From G963665495 sp963667575 (GTDB taxonomy: Bacteria > Desulfobacterota > Desulfovibrionia > Desulfovibrionales > Desulfovibrionaceae): 64,000 nucleotides of DNA. Made by a program: the position numbers and the translations under genes. Location: positions 197,616 through 261,615 of the forward strand of contig CAXXHY010000010.1 of the NCBI GenBank assembly GCA_963667575.2, read 5' to 3'. The notes below the pieces were generated by a model that saw nothing but the letters and a program-made list of their open reading frames with translations, ran no database searches and was not told the origin of the DNA. This document shows positions 1 to 8,901 of the stretch, piece by piece. Every line of letters starts with the position of its first letter. The stretch's first letter is position 1.

Positions 1-28
1 TGTGGTCCGCATGCGCATGCCGTTTTCG

Positions 29-2698
29 TCAGTCTTTCGGGGCGCCCCATTTTGCTTTCCATTCGTAAAGAACATTCAAGGCCTCCAGTGGCGTCAAAGT
101 GTCGATGTTTATTTTTTGCAGCGCATCCTGCAGAGGATGTGGTTCCTGCTTCTGTTCATCCGGCGTATCTGCCCCGCACAGGGCCTGCTTGAAACCCGGC
201 AGGAGAGTCATCTGCGCTTTTTCCGTCTCGATGCGCGCATTGGCCTCCCGGGCCTTTTTTTCCAGCTCGTTGAGAATTTCCTTGGCTCGCGTCACCACCG
301 GGCGCGGTACGCCGGCCAGCTTGGCCACCTCGATTCCGTAACTGCGATCCGAGGGCCCAGGAACCAGGCGACGCAGAAAAACAATGTCGCCTCCCCATTC
401 CTTGACCGCGATATTCATGTTCCGGACGCCTGGGATTTTGCCTTCCAGGCCGGTCAGTTCATGGTAATGGGTGGCAAAAAGCGTACGCAGTTTCCCGCCT
501 TCGCGTTTGGCCAGATCCTCGACAACGGCCCAGGCCAGAGCCAGACCGTCAAAGGTGCTGGTCCCCCGGCCGATTTCGTCCAGAATGATCAGGCTCCGCC
601 CACCGCATTGGCGCAGGATGCGCGCTGTTTCGGTCATTTCCACCATAAAAGTGGACTGGCCCTGGGCCAGATTGTCCGAAGCTCCCACCCGGGAGAAAAT
701 GCGATCCACCAGACCGATCCGCGCCTGATTCGCGGGCACGAAAGAACCGATCTGGGCCATGAGGGTAATGATGGCCGTCTGCCTGAGCACGGTAGATTTA
801 CCAGCCATGTTCGGACCGGTAATCAATAATATATTTTTTCCGTCTTCGATAGTGATATCATTGGGAATAAAATTGGAACCGCTCTGTACGGCCTCCACTA
901 CCGGATGGCGGCCGGCAATGATCTTTATGTCGCGCTCCTGGTGCACCTCCGGGCGTATCCAGCCCCAGCGGCGGGCGGCCTCGGAAAGCGCCTGCCAGTA
1001 ATCCAGCCCGGCCACCACGCCGGACATGAACAAAAAGCGCGGGCGCAGTTCCGCCACATGCGTACGCAGTTCCTGAAACAGCTCGTATTCAAGCTTTTTG
1101 CGGCGTTCGACAGCGGAAAATAGTTTTTCCTCGAGTTCCTTCAATTCGGTTGTCGTAAACCGCTCGCAGTTCACCAGTGTCTGGCGGCGGATGAAATACT
1201 CCGGCGCCTTTTCGGCCTGGGTTTTGGGCAGTTCGAAATAATAGCCGAAAACCTTGTTGTTGCGCAGCTTGAGTTTGTTGAGTCCGGTTTTTTCCAGTTC
1301 TTTGGAAAACAGTTCGGCCAGCAGACCTTCGCCGTGCTCGGTGAGTTCGATCAACTGGTCCAGGTCCGGATCATAGCCCGTACGGAACAGACCACCCTCG
1401 GTGATGATCAGAGGAGGCTCGTCCACAAGAGCCTTGTCCAGCAACTCGTATGCGTCCGTCAGGTCGTCCCAGTTCCCCAGCACTCCTGTCAGAGCCTCGG
1501 GAAGGGGCGTTTCGTCTTCTCCGGAAGGAGCAATGCCTGTCAGCACGGAGCGAATTTCCGGTAATTTGCGCAAGCTCTGCCGCAGGGCAACAAAGTCTTT
1601 GGGAGTGGCTCGTCCGAGAAAAATACGCGTAGAAAGGCGTTCGAGGTCGAAGACCAGATCCAGATGCGTCCGGATATCCTGGCGCAGCTGGTCGTCTTGG
1701 AAAAACAGGGCGACCATTTCCTGGGTCTGGAGAATGCGTCCGAGTTCCCGCCACGGATTCTTGAGCCTGTCGCGCAGCAAGCGTCCGCCCATAGGGGTCA
1801 GGGTCCGGTCCATGACATGCCAGAGGGTCCCAGGGCCCGTACGTCCGTCCAGACAGCGGAAAATCTCCAGATTGCGCTCGGTGACTTCATCCAGGAGCAG
1901 GTGGCGTCCGAGGTTGAGCGGACGAAAAAGACCAAGGTGCTTGAGTTCCTGACGCTGGACCTGCTCCAGATAAGTCAGCAACGCGCCGCAGGCCTGGGTC
2001 AGCTCCTTTTTGTCCGCCAGGTCCAATACCTCCAGGCTGGTCACACCCTGGGCGGAGAGAAGTTTATCCTTGGCGGAGGCAAATTCGAAATAGGGCCGCA
2101 TGGGCACATGGTTCATGAGCCCGAGACTGTCCCAGAGACCGGCCGGAGGCTTTTGTCCGTCCGGGTACAGGAGTTCGCGCGGAGAAATTTTCTGGGCCCA
2201 TTGCCACAGCTCAGCCTGGCGTTTGGAAAACAACCCGGACCACTCGCCAGTGGAGTTGTCCACCCAGGCCAGGCCGCCGGCGTTGTTCTGGTCGCTCCAG
2301 AACAGGGAAGCCAGAAAATTGTTGCCTTTGGCCTCGAGGTTGTTTTCTTCGACAACCGTACCTGGAGTCAGAACACGGGTCACAGCGCGTTTGACCAGCC
2401 CCTTGGCTTCCTTGGGGTCTTCGATCTGATCGCAGATGGCCACCCGGTAGCCTTTTTCCAAAAGCTGCTTCAGATAGCCGTCCACCGCATGATGGGGAAC
2501 GCCGCACATGGGTACGGGCGATTCGGAATGGGGATTGCGCGCGGTCAGGGTGATTTGCAGCTCGCGGGCCGTGAGTTCTGCATCATCAAAAAATAATTCA
2601 TAAAAATCACCCATACGAAAAAAGAGCAGGGCATCAGGATGTTGTTCCTTGATGTTAAGGTACTGCTCGAACATGGGTGTGAGTTTTGGAGCAACCAT
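29..2698 (-). CDS. mutS: DNA mismatch repair ATPase MutS
   Basis: MutS recognises mismatched or looped-out bases in DNA and starts excision repair with MutL. The 889-residue product has the full family length. The N-terminal mismatch-binding domain contains the FYELF segment (Phe-x-Glu motif, near residue 31) that stacks on the mismatch. The C-terminal ATPase carries the Walker A motif GPNMAGKST, the IILDEIGRGTSTFDG Walker B/ABC signature region and the FATHYHEL segment. The start at 2698 gives the usual MutS N-terminus, although no clear Shine-Dalgarno sequence precedes it. The gene stands alone; the next upstream-strand gene ends 160 bases away. Confident assignment. Confidence 0.98.
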   Translation of the reverse strand: MVAPKLTPMFEQYLNIKEQHPDALLFFRMGDFYELFFDDAELTARELQITLTARNPHSESPVPMCGVPHHAVDGYLKQLLEKGYRVAICDQIEDPKEAKGLVKRAVTRVLTPGTVVEENNLEAKGNNFLASLFWSDQNNAGGLAWVDNSTGEWSGLFSKRQAELWQWAQKISPRELLYPDGQKPPAGLWDSLGLMNHVPMRPYFEFASAKDKLLSAQGVTSLEVLDLADKKELTQACGALLTYLEQVQRQELKHLGLFRPLNLGRHLLLDEVTERNLEIFRCLDGRTGPGTLWHVMDRTLTPMGGRLLRDRLKNPWRELGRILQTQEMVALFFQDDQLRQDIRTHLDLVFDLERLSTRIFLGRATPKDFVALRQSLRKLPEIRSVLTGIAPSGEDETPLPEALTGVLGNWDDLTDAYELLDKALVDEPPLIITEGGLFRTGYDPDLDQLIELTEHGEGLLAELFSKELEKTGLNKLKLRNNKVFGYYFELPKTQAEKAPEYFIRRQTLVNCERFTTTELKELEEKLFSAVERRKKLEYELFQELRTHVAELRPRFLFMSGVVAGLDYWQALSEAARRWGWIRPEVHQERDIKIIAGRHPVVEAVQSGSNFIPNDITIEDGKNILLITGPNMAGKSTVLRQTAIITLMAQIGSFVPANQARIGLVDRIFSRVGASDNLAQGQSTFMVEMTETARILRQCGGRSLIILDEIGRGTSTFDGLALAWAVVEDLAKREGGKLRTLFATHYHELTGLEGKIPGVRNMNIAVKEWGGDIVFLRRLVPGPSDRSYGIEVAKLAGVPRPVVTRAKEILNELEKKAREANARIETEKAQMTLLPGFKQALCGADTPDEQKQEPHPLQDALQKINIDTLTPLEALNVLYEWKAKWGAPKD

Positions 2699-2858
2699 TT
2701 GAAATATAGGAATAAAAGGTTAGTGTTGGTAAAAGAGGACGCGTTTGCGTCGCCGTTGGTGGCGTATAGTAGACTACCAGCGGACGGGAAGGCAAGGCGC
2801 AGGAGAAAAGAAAGTCCGTACGTGGTGCAATCGTTACGGCTTTCCCGGAAATCCGGGA

Positions 2859-3677
2859 TTATAAAAAAGGAAAAGGGCCGGAAAAAGGTGATTCCGGTTC
2901 GGGAATCGAGGCCACATGGGAGATCAGCGTGGGGCGTCCAAGCCAGTCTTCACGCAGCAGATGCAGGCCGATCTGATTGGGCTCCAGAATGAAATTTTCC
3001 TGGGCGTCGTTTCTGAAATTCAGTTCGAACTGCATGCTGACAGAGGGAGCAACAAACAAAGGCCGGCCAGCGAACTCCTGGACCATGGTGCGGTGCGCAT
3101 GCCCGGCCAGCAGACGCAGAACATTGGCCCGGCCTTCCAACACCTGGGCGAATGCACGCGCGTTTTCAAAAGGGCTGTGATCCATGGGAGCTATTCCCAA
3201 AGGGATTGGCGGATGGTGCATGCAAATTAATACCGGTGCAACCTTGTTTTTATCCAGCTCGTCCTCGAGCCATTGGAGCAGATCCAGGCTCAGACCGCCA
3301 TGATGTTCTCCAGGGATCACCGTATCCAGGCCGATGATCCGCATGCCACCTGCAAACTCGGACCAGCAGATTTTCTGACCGAACCGGACAATGGAGTGGT
3401 CCCGCATCAAAGCGTGTTCCAATTGCGCCTTGTGATCATGGTTGCCGGGCACAACACGGAAAGGCATCCGGAGTTTCGCGAGGATCCGCTGGGCGCTGGC
3501 ATAGGCGGATGCACTGCCGTCTGCGGCAATATCTCCCGTGATGAGGCACAGGTCGGGCAGGGGATCGAGCTGATTGAGCCAGTCCACGACGGTGGTGCTG
3601 GTGGAGTCTGTGTCGACGACACCGTAGGTAAGGTCTTCAGCGCTGAGGTGCAGGTCGGAAAGATGAGCGATGATCAT
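2859..3677 (-). CDS. GpdQ-like binuclear metallophosphodiesterase
   Basis: Cytoplasmic class III metallophosphoesterase, 272 residues. The metal-ligand pattern is complete and spaced almost as in Enterobacter aerogenes GpdQ: Asp8 and His10 (SDLH), Asp49 (TGD), Asn79 and His80 (GNHD), His154 (MHHPP), His193 and His195 (GHAH). GpdQ hydrolyses glycerophosphodiesters and other small phosphodiesters; cyclic nucleotide phosphodiesterases such as CpdA share the fold and cannot be excluded. It is the last gene of a five-gene operon, starting one base after the stop of the permease-ATPase gene, so a substrate brought in by that ABC transporter is the likely target (inference). The stretch after residue 200 is GpdQ-like rather than CpdA-like. 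Confidence 0.85.
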   Translation of the reverse strand: MIIAHLSDLHLSAEDLTYGVVDTDSTSTTVVDWLNQLDPLPDLCLITGDIAADGSASAYASAQRILAKLRMPFRVVPGNHDHKAQLEHALMRDHSIVRFGQKICWSEFAGGMRIIGLDTVIPGEHHGGLSLDLLQWLEDELDKNKVAPVLICMHHPPIPLGIAPMDHSPFENARAFAQVLEGRANVLRLLAGHAHRTMVQEFAGRPLFVAPSVSMQFELNFRNDAQENFILEPNQIGLHLLREDWLGRPTLISHVASIPEPESPFSGPFPFL

Positions 3678-3678
3678 A

Positions 3679-5589
3679 TTACAACACCATGAGTAACGAG
3701 GGGTCGATTGTTATGCTAATTTCCTGCCCAGGCTGGAAATAGCGGTTTCCCGGAGCATCAACCTGGAAGGCCTGTCCGTCGGAGAGTCTGGCCCGGACTC
3801 TGAGTCTGTCTCCGAGAAAGACTGTGGATTCAACCACTGCAGGCAAAAGGCCGTTGTAGTCGATGCTGGCGTTTTCCGGACGAAAAAAGACAGCAAAGCT
3901 GGGCGAACCGTTTACCACGCCTTTCAATTCGCCGACATCCGCCAGAGGGATCCCCGCCACAGTGACCCAATCTTTTTTGCGTACGCATTCAAGCTTGCTG
4001 AATGCTCCGATGAAGTCCGCCACGAATCTGTCTTTTGGTTGGAAATAGATATCGCGCGGACTGCCTGCCTGGACAATACGGCCATGGTCCATGACCACAA
4101 CCGTATCGCCCAGGGCCATGGCTTCGGACTGGTCGTGGGTGACATAAATGGAGGTGATCCCCAGTTTTTTGAGCAGCCCGTTGATTTCGTCGCGCAGGGT
4201 TTCCCGGAGCTTGGCGTCCAGAGCTGTCAACGGTTCGTCCAGCAAAAGCACGCGCGGACGTACCGCCAGAGCCCGGGCCAGAGCAACCCGCTGGCGCTGT
4301 CCGCCGGAGAGCTGATCGACCTGCCTTTCGGCCAGATTCCCTATACGCATCATCTCCAGCATCGCAGCGCTTCTGCGTTCGCGTTCGCTTTTGGATATTT
4401 TTTGAATTTTCAATCCATAGGCCACGTTCTGCTGCACGGTCATATGCGTGAACAGGGCGTAATTTTGAAAGACCATGCCCACATTGCGCTTTTCTATGGG
4501 AAGCCGGGTCACGTCTTGGTCGTCAAAATGAATGGTGCCGCCTTTGTCCGGGTGTTCAAGTCCGGCAATCAGACGCAGTGTCGTGGTTTTTCCACAACCC
4601 GAAGGACCCAGGAGCACCACGGTGTGTCCTGGTTCAATGGTGAGATTCAGGGGATCGAGGGCCCGGGTGCCGTCGGCAAAGGTTTTGCCGCACCCGGTCA
4701 GGCGGATGGAAACGCCGTTTCCCAAATGTTCGACAGAGAAGTTTGACATGGGCATCTCTCGTGCGAGTGAGTCTTTTGGTGCGGATTTCCCGCGATTCTT
4801 GGGCTTTCCCAGGTGTTGCAGAACAACCAGCACGGGAATGATCATAATGAAAAATGCGATGGTATAGGCCGAACCAATTTCCAGGCGCATGGACGCATAG
4901 CTGTCCGCCAACCCCACGGGCAAGGTCATGGTCAGGGGCGTATGCAGCATCCAGGTAAGGTTGAATTCCCCAATGGACAGGGTGAAAACCATGAGCGAGC
5001 CGGAAATGATTCCTGGCCAGGCATTGGGAAGGACGACCTGCCAGAGACGTTGCCAGAAACCTGCACCCAGGCTGGCCGCGCTTTCCTCCAGTTCCTTCAG
5101 GTCCAGCATGCCCAATACGGCAATGACCGAACGCACCATGAAAGGCAGGGTGAACAATACGTGTCCTGCAAGAATGCAGGCGATGGATTTGCGAAACCAG
5201 CCTATGCCTCCGTAGGAAACCAGAATGGCCAGGGCTATGGCCAACCCAGGGATGGCCAGGGGCAGAACCAGCAATTCCTCCAGGATGCGCATCAGGCGCG
5301 AGGTCCGGCGCACCATGAAATAGGCGGCCGGTACGCCGATGAGAACGCAGCAGAACAGGCAGAGAAACGCGATAAGCAGACTGCGGTAAATGGTCTGCGC
5401 ATACAGATCCCACATTTCCAGAAGCCAGCGAAAGGTCAGACCGCTTTGCAGCCCTTGGAAATAGTTGACGGTGAAACCGGCGAGCACTGACTGCAGGATG
5501 GGAATGGCCAGAAAAGCGCAGCAGAGCAGGGTGATGACCAGTTGAAGCCAGAAAAGGAAGCCCTTTTCAGAGAGCGTATGGTGCTGCAT
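3679..5589 (-). CDS. ABC transporter permease fused to its ATPase
   Basis: A single 636-residue protein. Residues about 1-275 form a six-helix inner-membrane permease with the EAA loop (EESAASLGAGFWQ, near residue 168). Residues about 285-636 form the ATPase, with Walker A GPSGCGKT near 328, signature LSGGQRQR, Walker B LLLDEP, the H-loop THDQSEA and a C-terminal TOBE-like domain. In most relatives (Fe3+/spermidine/phosphonate-type importers) these are separate genes. I chose the ATG at 5589, four bases after the upstream permease stop and behind GGGG, rather than an upstream in-frame start that would overlap that gene. The ATPase half has its own Met codons (near 4749-4755) behind GAGAG, so internal initiation is possible. 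Confidence 0.9.
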   Translation of the reverse strand: MQHHTLSEKGFLFWLQLVITLLCCAFLAIPILQSVLAGFTVNYFQGLQSGLTFRWLLEMWDLYAQTIYRSLLIAFLCLFCCVLIGVPAAYFMVRRTSRLMRILEELLVLPLAIPGLAIALAILVSYGGIGWFRKSIACILAGHVLFTLPFMVRSVIAVLGMLDLKELEESAASLGAGFWQRLWQVVLPNAWPGIISGSLMVFTLSIGEFNLTWMLHTPLTMTLPVGLADSYASMRLEIGSAYTIAFFIMIIPVLVVLQHLGKPKNRGKSAPKDSLAREMPMSNFSVEHLGNGVSIRLTGCGKTFADGTRALDPLNLTIEPGHTVVLLGPSGCGKTTTLRLIAGLEHPDKGGTIHFDDQDVTRLPIEKRNVGMVFQNYALFTHMTVQQNVAYGLKIQKISKSERERRSAAMLEMMRIGNLAERQVDQLSGGQRQRVALARALAVRPRVLLLDEPLTALDAKLRETLRDEINGLLKKLGITSIYVTHDQSEAMALGDTVVVMDHGRIVQAGSPRDIYFQPKDRFVADFIGAFSKLECVRKKDWVTVAGIPLADVGELKGVVNGSPSFAVFFRPENASIDYNGLLPAVVESTVFLGDRLRVRARLSDGQAFQVDAPGNRYFQPGQEISITIDPSLLMVL

Positions 5590-5593
5590 TTGG

Positions 5594-6412
5594 TTACCCC
5601 GCTGCTCCGACTGATTGTTCGCCGGCGGCCAGTCGTCCGAGGGCCAGAGCCAGCCAGGTGATGACGCCGAGCAGGATCGACAAGGCCGAAGCCATGGCAA
5701 TGTTGGCGGAAAGGGTGAACTCCGTATAAATGGCAATGGGCAGCACGTCGATTTTCGCCGCCAGAGTAAAGGCCGTGCCAAAGGCGCCCATGGACGTGGC
5801 GAAACAGATGGAGCCGGTGGAGACCAATGCGGGCATCAGCTCGGGAATGATGATGTCACGAAGCCTCTGCCAGCCCGAAGCGCCCAGCGAACGGGCGGCC
5901 TCTTCCACATGGCGATCCAGCTTTTGCGCCGCTGCCATGACCGTGGTGACAACCCTGGGAATGGAAAAATAGAGGTAGCCCAGAAACAGTCCGAACAGCG
6001 AATATGCCAGAACGATCTTGTCTCCGGTAAGGGCTTTGCTGACATGCCCCACCAAACCCTGCCGACCGACCAGCAGAATGATCATGAAGCCGACCACCAC
6101 GCCCGGAAATGCCAAAGGGAATGTGAGAATGGAAATGACCAGCGAATGTCCTGGAAAGGAGTTCCGGGCCAGAAATATTCCCACCGCACCAGCCAGGACG
6201 AGAGACACGGCTGTTACAGCTATGGAAAGACCAAGGGTCTGGCCCAGGCTGATGAGATACCTGGGTTCGCTCAAGGCTTTCCAATACAGGGACAGTCCGT
6301 CAGTCTGCACGGACAGCAGAAAGATTCGGGCCATGGGAAAGATAAAAAATGCGCTGAAGGTTGCCAGAAGCGGAGCTCCCAGGGCAGCCAGGTAGAGTGA
6401 GTTGGTCTTCAT
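5594..6412 (-). CDS. ABC transporter inner-membrane permease
   Basis: Permease half of a binding-protein-dependent importer, about 272 residues from the ATG at 6412 (MKTNSLYLAALGAP). A longer reading from 6463 adds a segment unlike a membrane N-terminus. There are about six hydrophobic helices and the EAA-type cytoplasmic loop (EEAARSLGASGWQRLRDI) that docks onto the ATPase. It lies between the binding-protein gene and the permease-ATPase fusion, so the importer would have two different permease subunits. Substrate is not readable from this protein alone. The operon context with a GpdQ-like phosphodiesterase suggests an organophosphate or phosphodiester (inference). Confidence 0.9.
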   Translation of the reverse strand: MKTNSLYLAALGAPLLATFSAFFIFPMARIFLLSVQTDGLSLYWKALSEPRYLISLGQTLGLSIAVTAVSLVLAGAVGIFLARNSFPGHSLVISILTFPLAFPGVVVGFMIILLVGRQGLVGHVSKALTGDKIVLAYSLFGLFLGYLYFSIPRVVTTVMAAAQKLDRHVEEAARSLGASGWQRLRDIIIPELMPALVSTGSICFATSMGAFGTAFTLAAKIDVLPIAIYTEFTLSANIAMASALSILLGVITWLALALGRLAAGEQSVGAAG

Positions 6413-6471
6413 GCGTATTCCATAAAAATATCGGGGGGCTAGCCGCCCCCCGAGGGTAGTCATTTCATCAG

Positions 6472-7479
6472 TTAACGTACTTCGTTGTTATAGCGGTCGC
6501 GAAACGTCTCCTGACGTTCGGCCATTTTCTTGTAGTCCAGGGGCTTGGCCCGTTTGTATTCGCTGTCCGGCAGGAATTTGGAGGCGGCTTCAGCGGACAA
6601 TTTTCCGCGTACGGGCTTCAGAAATGCGTTGGCCCAGACGGCCTGCCCCTTGTCGCTGAGAATGAAATCCAGAACCTTCTTGCCTTGTTCCGGATCCGGA
6701 CAGTTCTTGACCAGGCTCATGACGTAGGGCACCACAATGGATCCTTCCGCGGGGATGATAAAGGCCACATTGGCCTTGTCCTTGTATCTGGCCCGGTAGG
6801 CGTTGAAATCATAATCAAAGAGAATGGGAATTTCTCCGGACAGTACGCGCGCGTAGGAGGTTTGCTTGGGAACGATGGGAGAGTTTTTCTGCAATTCCTT
6901 GAAGAAGTTGATGGCCGGATCAAAATTGTCCAGGCTGCCGCCCAGGGATTCGTTGACGGCCATGGCGCTGGCAAAGCCCACGAAAGCGCTGGTGGGGTCC
7001 AGATAGCCGATCATGCCCTTGTATTCGGGCTTCAACAGGTCCTTGAACGATGTGGGCACGGGACGGCCTTCCAACGCGTCCTTGTTGATGAACAGGCCGA
7101 TGGTACCGAAATGGATGGTGAACCAGTTGCCGTCCGGATCTTTCAGGCCCGCAGGGATATCGTCCCAATGAGCCGGTTTATACGGCTGCACCACACCGGC
7201 TTCCTTGGCCTTGATGCCGAATGATACGCCGTAATAGGCCACATCGGCCACCGGGCTGTCCTTTTCCGCAATGAGCTGCGAGAGGGTCTGTCCGGAGTTT
7301 TTGTTGTCGTGGGGCATGCGTATGCCGGTTTCTTTTTCAATGGTGTCCAGCTGCGTTTTCCAGTCAGCCCATTCGGGAGGGCAATTGTAGCAGATGGCAT
7401 GTTCTTCGGCCCGCACGGTCGTTGCTCCCAAAACAAGAGCAATACACATAAATAACACAATGGATGTAAACGTTTTCAT
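6472..7479 (-). CDS. ABC transporter periplasmic substrate-binding protein
   Basis: Secreted solute-binding protein, about 335 residues, of the extracellular solute-binding family 1/iron-spermidine type. The start at 7479 (MKTFTS) gives a classic signal peptide with a hydrophobic core and a VRA-EE cleavage site; GGGAG lies six bases upstream. An in-frame start at 7515 would overlap the regulator's stop and put 12 non-signal residues in front. The mature protein has the family's GTIGLFINKDAL and LKPEYKGMIG segments. Two Cys-Pro patches (CYNCPPEW near the mature N-terminus) are unusual. A LacI-type operator overlaps the first codons, pointing to direct control by the adjacent regulator. Confidence 0.9.
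   Translation of the reverse strand: MKTFTSIVLFMCIALVLGATTVRAEEHAICYNCPPEWADWKTQLDTIEKETGIRMPHDNKNSGQTLSQLIAEKDSPVADVAYYGVSFGIKAKEAGVVQPYKPAHWDDIPAGLKDPDGNWFTIHFGTIGLFINKDALEGRPVPTSFKDLLKPEYKGMIGYLDPTSAFVGFASAMAVNESLGGSLDNFDPAINFFKELQKNSPIVPKQTSYARVLSGEIPILFDYDFNAYRARYKDKANVAFIIPAEGSIVVPYVMSLVKNCPDPEQGKKVLDFILSDKGQAVWANAFLKPVRGKLSAEAASKFLPDSEYKRAKPLDYKKMAERQETFRDRYNNEVR
7464..7479. promoter_or_regulatory. Putative LacI-family operator over the binding-protein start codon
   Basis: Near-palindrome ATGTAAACGTTTTCAT with a central CG, the typical layout of LacI/GalR-family operators. An identical 16-mer lies directly upstream of the regulator gene at 8526-8541. Here it covers codons 1-5 of the binding-protein gene, so the DNA is both coding and candidate operator. 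Confidence 0.6.
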
Positions 7480-7511
7480 CATTAACTCCCAAAAAAGATT
7501 GTTGTTGATAC

Positions 7512-8525
7512 TCATGGTTGAAGCGTTTTTGGGGCTACGGACTCCCGGACGATCATACGCAGAGGGAGGAGTTCGTATACCGGCGTCTTGAGGTTGCCTT
7601 CCAACATGTCGATAAGCAGGGCCGCACTGCGCAAGCCCATATCGTAAAGGGGCTGCCGTACGGTGGTGAGAGCAGGCGAGACATGGGCGGACATGCTCGT
7701 ATCGTCGAAACCGACCACGGAAACGTCGGCGGGCGTACGCAGTCCCAGGGCTTTGAGGCCTGCCATGGCGCCTACTGCCAACAAGTCATTGGAACAAAAG
7801 AGGGCGGTTGGAGCAGGGCGGGCGGCCATGATTTTGGTCACGGCCTGCCTGCATTCCGCCAGTGAAAAGGTGGTTTGCACGACCAGTTCGGGGGCGAATC
7901 CTGGACCTTCATTTTCGAGCACGTCCCTGTACCCCTGAAAACGGTGCAGGCTTCTGTCCGACAGAGCGAAATCTCCCGCGAGCATGGCGATTCGTGTGTG
8001 CCCCTGTTGCAAAAGGAAGCTGGTGGCCATGCGACCCCCGACAATGTTGTCCACGCCCACGGCGCTCAGGGGGCCGGATGTAATTCTGGAATAGAGGAGT
8101 ACACAGGGGAATTGTTCTTTGCGGATTTCCTCAAGGGCTTTGTTGCTTAAATCCGAAGAAGTCAGAACAATACCTTCCACCTGGCGTTCGCGCAGGTTTC
8201 GCAGGAGGTGTTCTTCCTTATCTCCATTGTAATCGGTGTTGCCGATGATGACATGGTAGCCCAGTGGCGTGGCGTAATCCTGAATGCCCCGCAAAGACTC
8301 CGCAAATACCGGATTGGTGATGGTGGGCACGATGACTCCCAGTGTTTTCGAACGCTGGGTGACGAAACTTCTGGCAAGCGAATTGTAGCGGTAACTCAAA
8401 GCCTCCATGGCTTGAGCCACTTTTTCACGCGTTTCCGGCTGAACCAGATCGGGCGTATTGATACAGCGCGAAACTGTCGCCACGGAAACTCCTGCTCGCA
8501 AAGCAACGTCTTTGATTGTAGCCAT
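7512..8525 (-). CDS. LacI-family transcriptional regulator
   Basis: DNA-binding repressor of 337 residues. The N-terminal helix-turn-helix is textbook (IKDVALRAGVSVATVSRCIN), followed by the hinge YRYNSLARSF and a periplasmic-binding-protein-like effector domain (LGVIVPTITNPVFAESLRG onward). It is the first gene of the operon encoding the ABC importer and the GpdQ-like phosphodiesterase, and ends 32 bases before the binding-protein start. The start at 8525 gives the standard LacI N-terminus but lacks a good Shine-Dalgarno sequence, because the putative operator occupies that space; leaderless or weak initiation would fit autoregulation. The inducer is unknown; a phosphodiester or its product is an inference from neighbours. 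Confidence 0.92.
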   Translation of the reverse strand: MATIKDVALRAGVSVATVSRCINTPDLVQPETREKVAQAMEALSYRYNSLARSFVTQRSKTLGVIVPTITNPVFAESLRGIQDYATPLGYHVIIGNTDYNGDKEEHLLRNLRERQVEGIVLTSSDLSNKALEEIRKEQFPCVLLYSRITSGPLSAVGVDNIVGGRMATSFLLQQGHTRIAMLAGDFALSDRSLHRFQGYRDVLENEGPGFAPELVVQTTFSLAECRQAVTKIMAARPAPTALFCSNDLLAVGAMAGLKALGLRTPADVSVVGFDDTSMSAHVSPALTTVRQPLYDMGLRSAALLIDMLEGNLKTPVYELLPLRMIVRESVAPKTLQP

Positions 8526-8541
8526 ATGTAAACGTTTTCAT
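8526..8541. promoter_or_regulatory. Putative LacI-family operator upstream of the regulator
   Basis: ATGTAAACGTTTTCAT, identical over all 16 bases to the site at 7464-7479. It abuts the regulator's start codon. One base pair breaks perfect dyad symmetry. The position suggests autoregulation of the whole operon. Confidence 0.65.
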
Positions 8542-8901
8542 GCCTTTTTGTTTGATTAAGCATATCTAGGCAAATCCTGTGACGAGGTGATGGCATGCAA
8601 TTGTCTTTTCGGTTCCGCGGATGTGACTTTTGAGAGTAGATGGAAGCATAGGGCGCCTGGAAGTAGTAATCAGTGCGGATAATTTTTGTTTTTTTTGCGC
8701 CGGGTTATAAGGAAGGTCAGGCCAGTGGCGGGGTCTGCGGCGGATGCTGCGGAAGGGGGGCGGTAAGTATTTTCCGTTTCCATTAATAATTTGACAGCAA
8801 CGCCAAGGCCTTTTACAAAGTGGGATTCGCTTCAGTCGGCGCGCTGGCAACTATTTCACGCGCCTTCCTCTAAAATCGAAAAGAACGCACGGAGTATATG
8901 G
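8542..8901. other. Divergent intergenic region between the LacI operon and dapL
   Basis: About 360 bases separate the regulator from dapL and must hold the promoters of both transcripts. I see a short hairpin (GGCGCG at 8838 pairing with CGCGCC at 8859) just before dapL, but no convincing gene. Short open frames here have no ribosome site or recognisable content. Confidence 0.5.

Noticed and set aside
1664..2596. Long plus-strand open frame opposite mutS
   Set aside because: It is antisense to conserved MutS coding sequence, has no ribosome site and reads as low-complexity shadow sequence.
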